Counted from the first letter of the stretch, positions 25,546-35,061 are shown. The stretch is DNA of 39,875 bases from Bifidobacterium breve (GCA_945862505.1 CAMAYJ010000014.1:1-39875), one strand, 5' to 3'. Notes: generated by a model from the sequence alone, not told the origin. Translations and numbers: made by a program.

Positions 25546-27519
25546 TTAGTTCTCGGCCTCTGCGTCAGCCTCGATGGCGATGTCAGTGGGAGCAGAGTCT
25601 TCGATGCCCTTTGGCGAACTTGGCACCGAGGTTCCGTTGTGTGGATTGGCTGAGGTTGAGCCCGCACGGGCCAACTCAAGTAGCCGTGAAACTTCAGTAC
25701 CGTCGATGGTTTCATGTTCGAGGAGTGCACGCGCAACAAGATCCAGTCCGTTGCGATTTTCGGTTAGTACCGTGCGGCAACTTTCCTGAGCCTGACGCAA
25801 GATTCGACCAACTTCTTCGTCGATGACTCTTGCGGTGTCATCGGAGTAGTCACGCGTGTGCATGAGGTCCTCGCCGAGGAAGACCTGACCTTGCGAGCCC
25901 CAGGCCATGGGGCCAACACGAATGCTCATGCCCCATTCTCGAACCATCTTGCGAGCGAGTTCGGTCGCGCCGACAAGATCGTTATTCGCCCCAGTAGACA
26001 CGACATCGAAGACGAGTTGTTCTGCCATACGTCCGCCCATGCGCACGATCAGCATGTCTTGGATGTAGTCCTCTCGATAGATGTGGCGCTCCTCGATCGG
26101 CAACTGCATTGTGACCCCGAGGGCCATACCCGACGGGATGATCGTGACTTTGTGCAGTGGATCGGCAGTGGGTAAGACCGCTGCACAAACGGCATGACCG
26201 GCCTCGTGGTAGGCGATGGCTTCTTTCTCAAGGTCTGAAAGCGCCATGGAATCTCGACGCTGGCCCATGAGGATTCGATCGCGTGCTTCTTCGAAGTTGC
26301 TCCGATGAATCTCTGTCGCTCCTTCACGCACGGCGAAGAGTGCAGCTTCGTTCACGAGGTTGGCAAGGTCGGCGCCACTCATTCCGGGTGTTCCACGAGC
26401 GACAAGATCAAGATCGACATCGGCGTCGACACGCTTATGGCGGATATGCACATCGAGAATTTGGCGACGGTCTTCAAGTTCGGGTAGCGGAACAACAACT
26501 TGGCGGTCGAATCGACCCGGACGAAGCAGCGCGGGATCGAGAATGTCGGGACGGTTCGTTGCCGCAATCATGACAATCCCCGTTGTGACTTCGAAGCCGT
26601 CCATTTCGGAAAGCATTTGGTTAAGTGTTTGTTCGCGTTCGTCGTGACCGCCACCTAAGCCGGCACCGCGCTTACGTCCAATCGAATCGATTTCGTCGAC
26701 GAAGATGATGGCTCGGCCCATCTTTCGGGCGCTGTTGAACAAATCGCGAACACGACTCGCGCCTACGCCGACAAACATCTCCATGAAATCAGAACCCGTG
26801 ACAGACAGAAATGGCACCCCTGCCTCGCCAGCGACTGCGCGCGCGATGAGGGTCTTCCCTGTGCCTGGAGGGCCGACGAGCAGAATTCCCTTTGGAATAC
26901 GCGCTCCTATTTCGGCGAATCGTTCGGGGTGTTTGAGGAAATCGATGACTTCGGTGACGTCCTGCTTGACGCCTTCGTAACCAGCGACGTCAGCGAATGT
27001 CGTTGCTGGTCGCTCTGAGGAGTAGGTCTTTGCCTTGCTCTTCCCGATGGACATGATTCCGCCCATTTGGCCCGAAGCCCGGCGTTGCATCCAAATGAAG
27101 AATCCGATGAGCAGTGCAACGGGTAGGAGCAGTGGGATGAGAGTGCTCCAGATGCTTTCCGTCGGCGACGCGTATTCGACACCCTTTTGTGTAAAGAGGG
27201 CTTGGTCGGCATCGGTTGGCTTGATGGGTCCAGTTGTAGAGAACTGCGATCCGTCGTTGAGCGTTCCGGAGATATGCCCGTTTCTGTTGTCGAACGTTGC
27301 CTTCTTGACCTCATTGCTGTTGAGGTCATCGATGAACTGTCCGTAGGAAATCTGGGTGCTGGGGGTCGACGAGGCAAGGAATTGCAGTCCGATGGCCCCA
27401 ACGATGACCGCGAGCAGCACGAAGATTGTCCAGCGTGGCCATCCGTGGTCACCCCCGAATCGGCTGCCTTTTCCGTTTTCGCTAGGACCGGACGCGGGAG
27501 GGGGAGTGTCGGGACTCAT
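25546..27519 (-). CDS. ftsH: ATP-dependent zinc metalloprotease FtsH
   Basis: This 657-aa membrane AAA+ protease degrades misfolded and short-lived membrane and cytosolic proteins as a hexamer. Two transmembrane helices (about 30-49 and 123-145) flank an external domain. The AAA+ core has Walker A GPPGTGKT (216-223), Walker B IIFVDEID (271-278), the second-region motif [20 protein letters not shown], and the zinc site HEAGH (438-442). A TAGGCT box 7 nt before the ATG implies a leaderless mRNA. The gene follows the DUF3499 gene on the same strand. Family features and length are all typical. Confidence 0.98.
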   Translation of the reverse strand: MSPDTPPPASGPSENGKGSRFGGDHGWPRWTIFVLLAVIVGAIGLQFLASSTPSTQISYGQFIDDLNSNEVKKATFDNRNGHISGTLNDGSQFSTTGPIKPTDADQALFTQKGVEYASPTESIWSTLIPLLLPVALLIGFFIWMQRRASGQMGGIMSIGKSKAKTYSSERPATTFADVAGYEGVKQDVTEVIDFLKHPERFAEIGARIPKGILLVGPPGTGKTLIARAVAGEAGVPFLSVTGSDFMEMFVGVGASRVRDLFNSARKMGRAIIFVDEIDSIGRKRGAGLGGGHDEREQTLNQMLSEMDGFEVTTGIVMIAATNRPDILDPALLRPGRFDRQVVVPLPELEDRRQILDVHIRHKRVDADVDLDLVARGTPGMSGADLANLVNEAALFAVREGATEIHRSNFEEARDRILMGQRRDSMALSDLEKEAIAYHEAGHAVCAAVLPTADPLHKVTIIPSGMALGVTMQLPIEERHIYREDYIQDMLIVRMGGRMAEQLVFDVVSTGANNDLVGATELARKMVREWGMSIRVGPMAWGSQGQVFLGEDLMHTRDYSDDTARVIDEEVGRILRQAQESCRTVLTENRNGLDLVARALLEHETIDGTEVSRLLELARAGSTSANPHNGTSVPSSPKGIEDSAPTDIAIEADAEAEN

Positions 27520-27526
27520 GGCTGGC

Positions 27527-27532
27527 AGCCTA
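27527..27532 (-). promoter_or_regulatory. -10 box (TAGGCT) for ftsH
   Basis: TAGGCT on the minus strand is followed by 7 nt and the ftsH ATG at 27519. No strong -35 hexamer is visible. Confidence 0.5.
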
Positions 27533-27576
27533 GAGCCCGATTAGGGAAATCCTCATCGCGTCCAGCGTCGGCGTAA

Positions 27577-27807
27577 TTACGGGTTGGTGAGATGACCAGC
27601 AAGTGATGCAGGCCCACGGCGACGATCAACGAGTGTCCAGCCGTTGGGCACGGTCATCGAATCGGCATGCCGACGACAGACGTCATAGTTCGCTGGGTGT
27701 GCCTCGTCGGCGAGGACATCGAGGAACACGGTCTGATCGCCGTAGTTGTATTGAAACGTGGCCGTTGCCGGAGAGCCGCACCCCGGTCGGGCGCACGAAC
27801 GTGACAT
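27577..27807 (-). CDS. DUF3499-family small protein
   Basis: This 76-aa protein matches the actinobacterial DUF3499 family (mycobacterial Rv3258c). It opens MSRSCARPGCG, with a CX4C-type cysteine pair, followed by ATATFQYNYGDQTVFLDVL and then YDVCRRHADSMTVPNGW with further Cys/His. The Cys/His spacing suggests a small zinc-binding domain. The function is unknown. ATG 27807 is chosen because TAGATT lies 6 nt upstream. A TTG two codons earlier also fits the frame. Its place next to phosphomannomutase-region genes is the conserved actinobacterial position. It is divergent from the CPBP gene. Confidence 0.85.
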   Translation of the reverse strand: MSRSCARPGCGSPATATFQYNYGDQTVFLDVLADEAHPANYDVCRRHADSMTVPNGWTLVDRRRGPASLAGHLTNP

Positions 27808-27813
27808 ACCCAA

Positions 27814-27819
27814 AATCTA
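27814..27819 (-). promoter_or_regulatory. -10 box (TAGATT) for the DUF3499 gene
   Basis: TAGATT on the minus strand is followed by 6 nt and ATG 27807. It is back-to-back with the CPBP promoter 38 nt away. Confidence 0.5.
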
Positions 27820-27856
27820 TCGTCGGCAACCGTTCAACTTGTGGACCTCTGGCCGG

Positions 27857-27862
27857 TAACCT
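27857..27862 (+). promoter_or_regulatory. -10 box (TAACCT) for the CPBP protease gene
   Basis: TAACCT is followed by exactly 7 nt and GTG 27870. A weak TTCAAC 18 nt upstream could be the -35 element. This selects the short start of the downstream protein. Confidence 0.5.
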
Positions 27863-27869
27863 CACCGCC

Positions 27870-28883
27870 GTGGCCAAGTCTCGAAACAGTGCAGACAATT
27901 CTTCGGAATCGAAACGGCCAGCCCCGTCGTCGCGCACGAACGGGCCAAATGGAGCGGCGCGAACCCCCAAAGGTAAAATCCCCGTCGCTGCCGAGTCTTC
28001 AAAACGATCGAGACGAATTCTCGGTGGTGGCGCTCCAGCAGTGAAGAGTCCTGATTCGACGACGAATTCGAATGAGGGTGCTGACGACGTAGCGGCTGAT
28101 GCCATCAGAAAATCGAAGTACGCCTATGGGGCTGGCGCGCTGATTATCATTTTTCTTGGGGCGCAACTCGCCTCGTCACTGGTGTACGCGCTTGTGCAGT
28201 CACGGACCACATACGACTTCACAACCCCAGTCGGTGTCGGAGCAGCGGCAGGGCAGGCCAGTAGTCAGTTTGCTGCCGGGCAAATGTTCTCAATTTCTGT
28301 TCCTCCTCCGCTCTGGCTAACGGCGCTTATGCAGATTCCTTTGTGGCTAGGCCTTGGTGGGGCTCCAATTTGGTTTGCCATCAAGAAGGGCAAGGGTGTG
28401 GTTGCTGACCTTGGTCTTCGGATGAAACTGATTGACGCTCCTATCGGGTTGGTAGTTGGCATTGCCAGTCAGTTGGTCCTTGTGCCCCTCGTGTACCTGG
28501 CATTGCGACCGATCTTGGGTGTCAAAGATGTCTCGGCCGCGGCGCGTGAGCTCACCGATAGGGCAACTGATCCGCTGTCTATCGTTCTCGTGTTCCTCAT
28601 TGTCGGAATCGCAGCACCAATCGCTGAGGAGATTTACTTCCGCGGCATGGCTCAGCGTATTTTCGGACGCCGTCTCGGGCCATGGGCTGCGATATTCGCT
28701 GCAGCAGCGTTCTTTGCCGCGACGCATTTGCAGCCGCTGCAGTTCCCCGCTCTGTTGTTGTTCGGCGTGTTACTCGGATTTATGGCGTGGCGGAGTGGTC
28801 GAATCGGACCTGCAATCTGGGCGCACGTTGGATTCAACGTGGTTGCCGCCGCCGGTCTTCTGTTTGATATCGGCCCATCGTGA
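27870..28883 (+). CDS. CPBP-family intramembrane glutamic protease
   Basis: This 337-aa membrane protein begins with a ~85-residue charged, Ser/Pro-rich cytoplasmic region, followed by about seven hydrophobic helices. The CPBP (Abi/Rce1-type) signature is complete: E253-E254-x3-R258 (EEIYFRG), H286 in FFAATHLQ and H319-x3-N323 in HVGFN. These families cleave or process membrane-associated peptides and proteins, and some mediate bacteriocin immunity. The target is unknown here. The frame is open further upstream to 27603, but that part is antisense to DUF3499 and looks non-coding. GTG 27870 has a -10 box 7 nt upstream. It is 48 nt before the 827-aa membrane protein gene. Confidence 0.88.
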   Translation: MAKSRNSADNSSESKRPAPSSRTNGPNGAARTPKGKIPVAAESSKRSRRILGGGAPAVKSPDSTTNSNEGADDVAADAIRKSKYAYGAGALIIIFLGAQLASSLVYALVQSRTTYDFTTPVGVGAAAGQASSQFAAGQMFSISVPPPLWLTALMQIPLWLGLGGAPIWFAIKKGKGVVADLGLRMKLIDAPIGLVVGIASQLVLVPLVYLALRPILGVKDVSAAARELTDRATDPLSIVLVFLIVGIAAPIAEEIYFRGMAQRIFGRRLGPWAAIFAAAAFFAATHLQPLQFPALLLFGVLLGFMAWRSGRIGPAIWAHVGFNVVAAAGLLFDIGPS

Positions 28884-28931
28884 GTCAGGTGACGAGTGAG
28901 TGCTTCGCACGAGTGACACCATGGTCCGGTC

Positions 28932-31415
28932 ATGGCTGAGGACGATCTCTTTAAACGGCAGGTACAACCGTTAGCGGAAGTTGATCGAGACGACCCGATC
29001 GTCGCTGGTCTCGGCCGAGCGATTGATCCGCCGAGCCGTCCGATGCAGGTGTTGCACACAATTGGTCGTTCATTCCGATCCTTAGGTCGTTGGGGGCCGG
29101 AAACCTGGATCAGCCTCGCCATCGTCGCCGGTTGCGTTTTGTTCACGTTCACGCAATTGAGTCCGAGCGATGTCTTGTCTTCATCGACGCCCGCCGGTGG
29201 CGATATGGGAGCGCATGTTTGGGGTCCTGCCTACATGCGCGACCACCTTTTTCCGTCATTTCGACTCATTGGATGGACACCTGATTGGTACGCGGGTTTC
29301 CCTGCTTACCAGTTCTATATGGTGCTGCCATCGCTTGCGATCGCCTTATTGAGCTTCATTCTTCCTTACGGACTTGCGTTCAAACTCGTTGCCATTAGCG
29401 GCCTGCTGACTCTGCCGATCGCCTGCTGGGCGTTTGCTCGATTGACAAGACTTCCGTTTCCAGCGCCGCCGCTATTCGCGGTTGCCGCTACGGCCTTCCT
29501 CTTCGATAGATCGTTTTCGATTTACGGAGGAAACATTGCGTCAACTCTTGCCGGTGAATTCGCGTTCTCCATTTCTCTAAGTTTCGCGATTTTGTTTCTC
29601 GGCGTTGTTGGGCGGGGGATAGAGACCGGACGTCAGCGAGTCATTGCGCCCATCCTCTTTGCCCTCACTGGCCTGTGTCACCTGATTCCTTTCTTGTTTG
29701 CTATCGGCGGGGCAATTGTTTGGCTGCTTATTTCGCTTGCTCGTAAGCCGGGGTTGTTGAAGCGAGTGTGGTGGCTCGCATGCACTGGGGTCGTCGGTAG
29801 CGCTCTTGTTGCGTGGTGGCTGGTGCCGTTCTATTTGCAGTCCGGGTATATGAACGACATGGGTTGGGAGAAGAAGACCAATTACGTCGACCTTCTTTTT
29901 CAGCGCAAGATTCTTGATCCGCAATTAGTTAACTCTCCACCGATCCAATGGGTTCTGGTCTTGGCAGTTTTGGGTGTCGTGATGTCGTTTGCGTGGAAAC
30001 GTCGCGGCGGGTTATTCCTTGCCTTGCTCGGTTCGCTCACCGCTATCGCTGTAGTCGTTTTGCCACAGGGGAAATTGTGGAACGCGCGGGTGTTGCCGTT
30101 CTGGTTCTTGATCCTGTATCTTCTTGCTGCACTAGGTGTTGCCGAGCTCGGTCGAACGATCGCAGCTCTCACTTCGCGTGATCCCGACACTCCAAGAAGG
30201 TCTGTCGCCATCGCGACAGCAGTAGTCGCTGCATTGATCGGAATCACTGTTCTTGCGATGCCGCTTCGAGCGATGCCCGACACGATTGCGTTGGGGCCCG
30301 TCAAGATTGACGTTGGGGGAGTGCGAGCCGACGGTCGCTACCACTGGCTGTTCTTGTCGACCAAAGAGTCGAGTTTTGTGCCGTCGTGGGCCCGATGGAA
30401 CTTCAGTGGTTATGAAGGAAAGCCCGCCTATCCCGAGTACCACGACATCGTTCAGACGATGGATGAACTTGGTCAGAGCAATGGTTGTGGTCGAGCAATG
30501 TGGGAACACGAAGAACAGCACGACCGTTATGGCACGCCAATGGCGCTCATGCTGTTGCCGTTTTGGACTGACGGCTGCATCGGCTCAATGGAAGGTCTGT
30601 TCTTCGAGGCATCAGCAACAACGCCGTTTCACTTTCTGAATCAGGACGAGTTGTCGTTTGGGGCTTCCAATGCACAACGAGACCTTCCTTACGTTCCCGG
30701 TCCGCCCGACCAGACGCAGTTTGATCTAGGCGTTCAGCATCTTCAGATGCTTGGCGTGAAGTACTACATGGCCATCACCGATCAAATGATTTCTTACGGT
30801 CAGACGAACTCATCGTTGAAGCAGGTGGCGGCCTCTGGTCCATGGGTCGTCTTCGAAGTCGCGGACTCCCCGTTAATCGAACCGTTTGATAACAACCCTG
30901 CGGTATTGACGGGAGTCGCACCGAAGAAGTGGCTTGGGGCCGTTACGCCTTGGTATCTCGATCCGACGGCGTGGAATGTTTGGCCGGCGGCGGGTGGCCC
31001 GGATTCTTGGCAAAGAATCGTTCAGGGCGAGACGCCAACCACAACGTCGACGACTCCGATGGCAGTTACCAATATCGCGACTGGCACGGACTCAATCTCA
31101 TTCGATGTCACGCGACCGGGTACGCCAATTCTCGTGAAGTTTTCCTACTTCCCCAATTGGGAAGTATCAGGGGCGCAGGGGCCATGGCGAGTTGGACCAA
31201 ACCTGATGGTGGTGGTGCCGACATCGAACCGTGTGTCGATGCACTTTGGAATGACAACAATCGATTGGTCAGGCTGGCTCATCACGGTTATTGGATTGGT
31301 GGGCATCGTGTTGCTGTGGCGGGCCGGTCCGGTTGCGATGCCCGATGCCAAGCCGTGGCGCCGACCACGTCCAGACCTAGTTGATGATGTCTCGCTACCG
31401 TCGGACTCTGTATGA
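28932..31415 (+). CDS. Large multi-pass membrane protein (PTPS-related/GT-C-like)
   Basis: This 827-aa protein has a ~55-residue cytoplasmic N-terminus, about a dozen transmembrane helices up to about residue 455, a large external domain (about 455-770) and a last helix near 780-800. The early motif GGDMGAHVWGPAYMRDH and WTPDWYAGFPAYQFYM in the first external loop are typical of the 6-pyruvoyl-tetrahydropterin-synthase-related membrane family and GT-C-type transferases, where an acidic pair in this loop is catalytic. The stop overlaps the next gene, a lipid-sugar-type GT2 (ATGA). Together they suggest that the GT2 makes a polyprenyl-phosphate sugar and this protein transfers it outside. Substrate and activity are unproven. 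Confidence 0.75.
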   Translation: MAEDDLFKRQVQPLAEVDRDDPIVAGLGRAIDPPSRPMQVLHTIGRSFRSLGRWGPETWISLAIVAGCVLFTFTQLSPSDVLSSSTPAGGDMGAHVWGPAYMRDHLFPSFRLIGWTPDWYAGFPAYQFYMVLPSLAIALLSFILPYGLAFKLVAISGLLTLPIACWAFARLTRLPFPAPPLFAVAATAFLFDRSFSIYGGNIASTLAGEFAFSISLSFAILFLGVVGRGIETGRQRVIAPILFALTGLCHLIPFLFAIGGAIVWLLISLARKPGLLKRVWWLACTGVVGSALVAWWLVPFYLQSGYMNDMGWEKKTNYVDLLFQRKILDPQLVNSPPIQWVLVLAVLGVVMSFAWKRRGGLFLALLGSLTAIAVVVLPQGKLWNARVLPFWFLILYLLAALGVAELGRTIAALTSRDPDTPRRSVAIATAVVAALIGITVLAMPLRAMPDTIALGPVKIDVGGVRADGRYHWLFLSTKESSFVPSWARWNFSGYEGKPAYPEYHDIVQTMDELGQSNGCGRAMWEHEEQHDRYGTPMALMLLPFWTDGCIGSMEGLFFEASATTPFHFLNQDELSFGASNAQRDLPYVPGPPDQTQFDLGVQHLQMLGVKYYMAITDQMISYGQTNSSLKQVAASGPWVVFEVADSPLIEPFDNNPAVLTGVAPKKWLGAVTPWYLDPTAWNVWPAAGGPDSWQRIVQGETPTTTSTTPMAVTNIATGTDSISFDVTRPGTPILVKFSYFPNWEVSGAQGPWRVGPNLMVVVPTSNRVSMHFGMTTIDWSGWLITVIGLVGIVLLWRAGPVAMPDAKPWRRPRPDLVDDVSLPSDSV

Positions 31416-32353
31416 GTCCAAATTTTCGACGGCTCGAAATTATCGCTGCGGTTCTTGTCGGAGGTGCTGTTGCAACCGTCGCGGGTTCGCGATGGCAGCG
31501 GGGGCTTTCGTCTGTTCGCTCTGACCTTCGTCGGAGACGAGGACTTCCTCCTGCACCAGGCATCGTTCGACTGAGCGTCATTGTGCCCGCGTACAACGAA
31601 GAAGCGCAGATTCCTTCAACAATCTCGTCGTTACGCAGAGGCTTGGCTTCGTTTGTTCTCAGATCAGAACTCGAAATCGTTGTCGTCGATGACGGTTCGT
31701 TTGACGGGACGGCAACCGCAGCGCGCTCGGCTGGCGCCGACCTCGTTGTGCGGCATGACGTCAATTTGGGAAAGGGAGCAGCGGTGCGGACCGGTGTGCT
31801 CGCCGCGAATGGTCGGTCAATCGTTTTCACCGATGCCGATCTGTCCTATTCGCCGGAACAGATTCCGGCGTTGGTCAAGTTGCTCGAAGAAGGCTGGGAC
31901 GTCGTTGTCGGAAGTCGTCGGCATACTGACACCACGACATTGGTCAAGGCCCGACGACTGCGCGAAGTCGGTGGGCGCGTCATCAACCTTCTCACTCGAG
32001 CAGTTTTGTTGGGGCGCTATCGAGACACACAATGTGGACTCAAGGGATTCCGGTCCGATGTCGCACGACTCATTTTTTCTCACACGCTGGTCGATGGGTT
32101 CGCTTTCGATGTTGAGGTCTTTCATCTGATCGAGCGCTATCACCTCTCCTTGACCGAAATCCCGGTGACGATCGAGAACTCCTCACGCTCATCGGTTCGC
32201 GCCGGTCGAGATGGGCTTCGCCTTCTACGTGACTTGCTGCTCGTGCGGCGATGGTCGGTTGAGGGTCGCTATGACCTCACGGCCAACGACCTTCTCGTGA
32301 CTGGGGCTGTGAAAGACGTCACCACCCCCGAAGTGGTCGACCCTCTCCACTAG
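31412..32353 (+). CDS. Dolichyl/polyprenyl-phosphate glycosyltransferase (GT2, ALG5/DPM1-like)
   Basis: This 313-aa GT-A enzyme probably transfers glucose or mannose from a nucleotide sugar to polyprenyl phosphate at the inner membrane face. An N-terminal helix (about 8-26) anchors it. The catalytic domain shows LSVIVPAYNEE (54-64), VVDDGSFDGT (91-100), NLGKGAAVRTG, FTDADLSYS with metal-binding DAD at 141-143, GSRRH and DTQCGLKGFR, the pattern of the ALG5 and DPM1 groups. Its ATG overlaps the stop of the 827-aa membrane protein, which is a plausible user of its product. Which sugar is carried cannot be decided from sequence. Confidence 0.88.
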   Translation: MSPNFRRLEIIAAVLVGGAVATVAGSRWQRGLSSVRSDLRRRRGLPPAPGIVRLSVIVPAYNEEAQIPSTISSLRRGLASFVLRSELEIVVVDDGSFDGTATAARSAGADLVVRHDVNLGKGAAVRTGVLAANGRSIVFTDADLSYSPEQIPALVKLLEEGWDVVVGSRRHTDTTTLVKARRLREVGGRVINLLTRAVLLGRYRDTQCGLKGFRSDVARLIFSHTLVDGFAFDVEVFHLIERYHLSLTEIPVTIENSSRSSVRAGRDGLRLLRDLLLVRRWSVEGRYDLTANDLLVTGAVKDVTTPEVVDPLH

Positions 32354-32356
32354 GGT
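32351..32356 (+). promoter_or_regulatory. -10 box (TAGGGT) for phosphomannomutase gene
   Basis: TAGGGT overlaps the stop of the upstream GT2 and lies 8 nt before ATG 32365. It would give a leaderless start for the manB transcript. The AGGG within it could alternatively act as a weak ribosome site for read-through mRNA. Confidence 0.45.
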
Positions 32357-32364
32357 CGCAGCCC

Positions 32365-33765
32365 ATGGCCCCCCACGATGCAGCCGCCATGGATGCCATT
32401 TTCAAGGCGTATGACATTCGCGGCACTGTTCCCGATCAACTCGATGCTGCGCTCATGGAGCGTATTGGTGCAGCGTTTGCTCGTTTCGCAGCCGACACAA
32501 CGGGTGCGAGTTCAATCCTGATTGCCCACGACATGCGCCCATCAGGACCCAAGTTTGCTGAGTCATTTGCGCGTGGAGCGACCGGCCAAGGTGTCGATGT
32601 TGTCCATCTCGGTTTGGCTTCGACTGACCTACTCTTTTTTGCTGCTGGTCGCTTTGACATGCCCGGAGCCATGCTCACTGCCTCGCATAACCCGGCGCAG
32701 TACAACGGTGTGAAGTTGTGTCTTGCGGGGGCGAAGCCCATCGGCGCGGAGACAGGGCTTTTCGATATTCGCGACATGACCGTGACGGGGCTTGACCCTG
32801 TTCAGGACCGCGGAAGCGTTTCCTCTCGCGACGATGCGCTGAGCATCTTCGTGACGCATGTCCACTCGTTCATTGATCCCAACGTCTTACGCCCACTGAG
32901 TGTCGTCGCTGACACCGCAAACGGTATGGGTGGGCTTACTGCTCCTGCAGTATTTGCAGACCTCCCATTCACACTTGATGTTCTTTATGGTGAGCTCGAC
33001 GGAACCTTCCCGAATCATCCCGCTGATCCGATTCAGCCCGAGAATCTGCGCGATTTACAAGAGCGCGTTCTCTCGGTTGGAGCTGATGTGGGCTTGGCTT
33101 TCGATGGCGATGCCGACCGCGTCTTCCTGGTCGACGATGCCGGGGCCCTGGTCTCTGGTTCACTCACCACTGCGATCGTGGCCGACTCGATGCTTACAAA
33201 GCATCCAGGTGAAATTGTTCTTCACAACTTGATCTGTTCAAAAGCCGTACCTGAAGTCATCGTTGAACGTGGCGGTACTCCGGTGCGAACGCGAGTCGGC
33301 CATTCGTACATCAAACAGGTGATGGCCGAGACCGGTGCGTGTTTCGGTGGCGAACACTCTGGCCATTACTACTTCCGCGACAATTATCGGGCTGATTCGG
33401 GCATCATCGCTGCTATGGCAGTTCTTGAAGTCATGTGCGCCACTGGTCAGAAGCTTTCTGAGCTTCGCAAGCCATTCGAGCGTTACGTTGCATCAGGTGA
33501 ACTCAATACTGAAGTGCCCGATCCACTGGCAGTCATTGAATTTGTGGCCGAGCGGTTTGCCTCTGCCGATCAAGACCGGCTTGATGGATTGACGATTGAT
33601 CTCACAGCGGGAGTCGGTGCGAATCCTGATGATCCGTGGTGGTTCAATCTGCGTCCCTCGAATACCGAACCACTTCTTCGCCTCAACCTTGAGGCGTCCG
33701 ACGAGGCAGCATGTGCTCGCCACGTTACCGAGATCCGTGCCCTCATCGCTGAAGCGGCCGGCTGA
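32365..33765 (+). CDS. manB: Phosphomannomutase/phosphoglucomutase
   Basis: This 466-aa enzyme interconverts mannose-6-phosphate and mannose-1-phosphate, feeding ManC. The four-domain alpha-phosphohexomutase layout is intact. The phosphoserine loop is MLTASHNP (103-110, S107), the Mg site is AFDGDADRVF, the sugar-selecting loop is GGEHSGHYYF, and the phosphate-binding loop is LRPSNTEPLLRL. Length is typical. ATG 32365 follows a -10 box by 8 nt. ATG 32389 is an alternative. It begins a run with the Trm112-like and SIS genes, the same order as in mycobacteria (Rv3257c, Rv3256c). Confidence 0.94.
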   Translation: MAPHDAAAMDAIFKAYDIRGTVPDQLDAALMERIGAAFARFAADTTGASSILIAHDMRPSGPKFAESFARGATGQGVDVVHLGLASTDLLFFAAGRFDMPGAMLTASHNPAQYNGVKLCLAGAKPIGAETGLFDIRDMTVTGLDPVQDRGSVSSRDDALSIFVTHVHSFIDPNVLRPLSVVADTANGMGGLTAPAVFADLPFTLDVLYGELDGTFPNHPADPIQPENLRDLQERVLSVGADVGLAFDGDADRVFLVDDAGALVSGSLTTAIVADSMLTKHPGEIVLHNLICSKAVPEVIVERGGTPVRTRVGHSYIKQVMAETGACFGGEHSGHYYFRDNYRADSGIIAAMAVLEVMCATGQKLSELRKPFERYVASGELNTEVPDPLAVIEFVAERFASADQDRLDGLTIDLTAGVGANPDDPWWFNLRPSNTEPLLRLNLEASDEAACARHVTEIRALIAEAAG

Positions 33766-33783
33766 AAGAGCCAAGGAGCTCCT

Positions 33784-34020
33784 ATGTCACTTGATCCCCA
33801 ACTCCTCGAAATCCTGGCTTGTCCTCAGGACAAGGGTCCGTTGCTGTATTTCGCCGACGACAATCTTCTCTACAACCCTCGCCTTCAGCGCGGGTATGAA
33901 GTGCGAAACGACATTCCGATCATGCTGATCGACGAAGCTCGCGTAATTGATGATGCTGAACATGCACGATTGATGGAGAAAGCATCAGCAAACTCCGTCA
34001 AGCCAACCTTTGAGGTCTGA
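33784..34020 (+). CDS. Trm112/UPF0434-like small protein
   Basis: This 78-aa protein belongs to the Trm112-like family. It opens with PQLLEILACPQDKGPL, followed by LLYNPRLQRGYEVRNDIPIMLIDEAR, the conserved core. Trm112 proteins act as activating partners of methyltransferases in other organisms. The bacterial role is uncertain. Only one cysteine (C13) remains of the zinc pair seen in many relatives, so metal binding is doubtful. A strong ribosome site (AAGGAG) precedes the ATG. It is placed between manB and the SIS gene with 3 nt to the latter. Confidence 0.85.
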   Translation: MSLDPQLLEILACPQDKGPLLYFADDNLLYNPRLQRGYEVRNDIPIMLIDEARVIDDAEHARLMEKASANSVKPTFEV

Positions 34021-34023
34021 GGA

Positions 34024-35061
34024 GTGATCCTCGACACTCTCGGGATGTTCGACGCAGCCGCTGCATTTCCCGAACAACTCGCACGGGCGCTCGACGTGTC
34101 GCGACTTGCCTTGGGGAAGGTCTCACTTCCGGCGCACGACGACATCGCAAACATCGTTTTGTTGGGCGCCGGAGCTGCTGGGCAGGCCGGCGCGATCGTG
34201 CTTGAAGCCGTTGGTCCAACGATTTCGGTACCCATCGTCGTGCATCGTGGATATGGGATCCCCAATTTTGTCGATGCATCGACTCTTGTTGTTGCACTTT
34301 CGTTCGATGGCGACACCACCGAAACCTTTGAAGCCGCGCAGAATGCACGTGCTGATGGGGCATCGGTTATTTGTGTAAGTGGCGGAGGAGCCCTTCATGG
34401 GTGGGCGAAGTCAAACGGCCTTATTCACTTGCCGGTCACGCTCGACGTTCCGGTCGAACGGGCAGCGCTCGGCGCCCTCTCCGTTCCTGTTCTGTTGCTC
34501 CTCGAGCGACTCGGCTTCTATTTGGGGGCCGAGGCATGGATTGACCTCGCGATTGCCCAGAGCACAGTGCGCCGAAATGAGCTCATCGCTGAGGACAACA
34601 TTGCGCGGCGTCTCGCTCGTCGCTTAGGCCGAACGTTTCCGATTATCTACGGTGGCAATGGCCCGGGTGGAGTTGCGGCTGATTGCTGGAAGTCGCAGTT
34701 CAATCTGAACGCGAAAGTCGCGGCATTCTCGAATCAGGTTCCTGAACTCACCCACGACGAGATCGCCGGGTGGGGTCAAGACGGCGATGTCACCCGCCAA
34801 GTCTTTCAAGTCTTTCTGCTCCGTCACGATTTCGAACACCCGCAAGTTGCCAGCCGCCTCGTCGAGGTTGAAGAAGTACTCGTTGAGGTCGTCGGAGCAG
34901 TACACGTTGTGAACGCCGCCGGTGAGGGACTCTTGGCGCAGATTTTTGATCTTGAACTCCTAGGTCAATTCGTTTCGCTCCACGCTGCGGTTGAACAAGG
35001 CGTTGACCCTGGTCCAGTTCCGGTCGTGGCAGAGATTGCGTCACGCGTTGGAGACGCCTGA
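34024..35061 (+). CDS. SIS-domain protein, bifunctional phosphoglucose/phosphomannose isomerase-like
   Basis: This 345-aa protein has two sugar-isomerase (SIS) halves: NIVLLGAGAAGQAGAIV with VVALSFDGDTTET in the first, and a PGI/PMI-type C-terminal domain (FPIIYGGNGPGGVAADCW, then FNLNAKVAAFSNQVPELTHDEIAGW). The motif VPELTHDEI holds the catalytic glutamate and histidine of PGI/PMI enzymes. It corresponds to mycobacterial Rv3256c (TobH-like). It may isomerise fructose-6-phosphate to mannose-6-phosphate, the step before ManB, or it may be regulatory. The start is GTG with GAGG just upstream, overlapping the end of the Trm112-like gene's region. No separate ManA is seen in the window. Confidence 0.83.
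   Translation: MILDTLGMFDAAAAFPEQLARALDVSRLALGKVSLPAHDDIANIVLLGAGAAGQAGAIVLEAVGPTISVPIVVHRGYGIPNFVDASTLVVALSFDGDTTETFEAAQNARADGASVICVSGGGALHGWAKSNGLIHLPVTLDVPVERAALGALSVPVLLLLERLGFYLGAEAWIDLAIAQSTVRRNELIAEDNIARRLARRLGRTFPIIYGGNGPGGVAADCWKSQFNLNAKVAAFSNQVPELTHDEIAGWGQDGDVTRQVFQVFLLRHDFEHPQVASRLVEVEEVLVEVVGAVHVVNAAGEGLLAQIFDLELLGQFVSLHAAVEQGVDPGPVPVVAEIASRVGDA

Noticed and set aside
27603..27869. Upstream extension of the CPBP protease by 89 codons
   Set aside because: The extension is antisense to the DUF3499 gene, reads as Arg/Ser-rich noise, and a -10 box sits 7 nt before GTG 27870.
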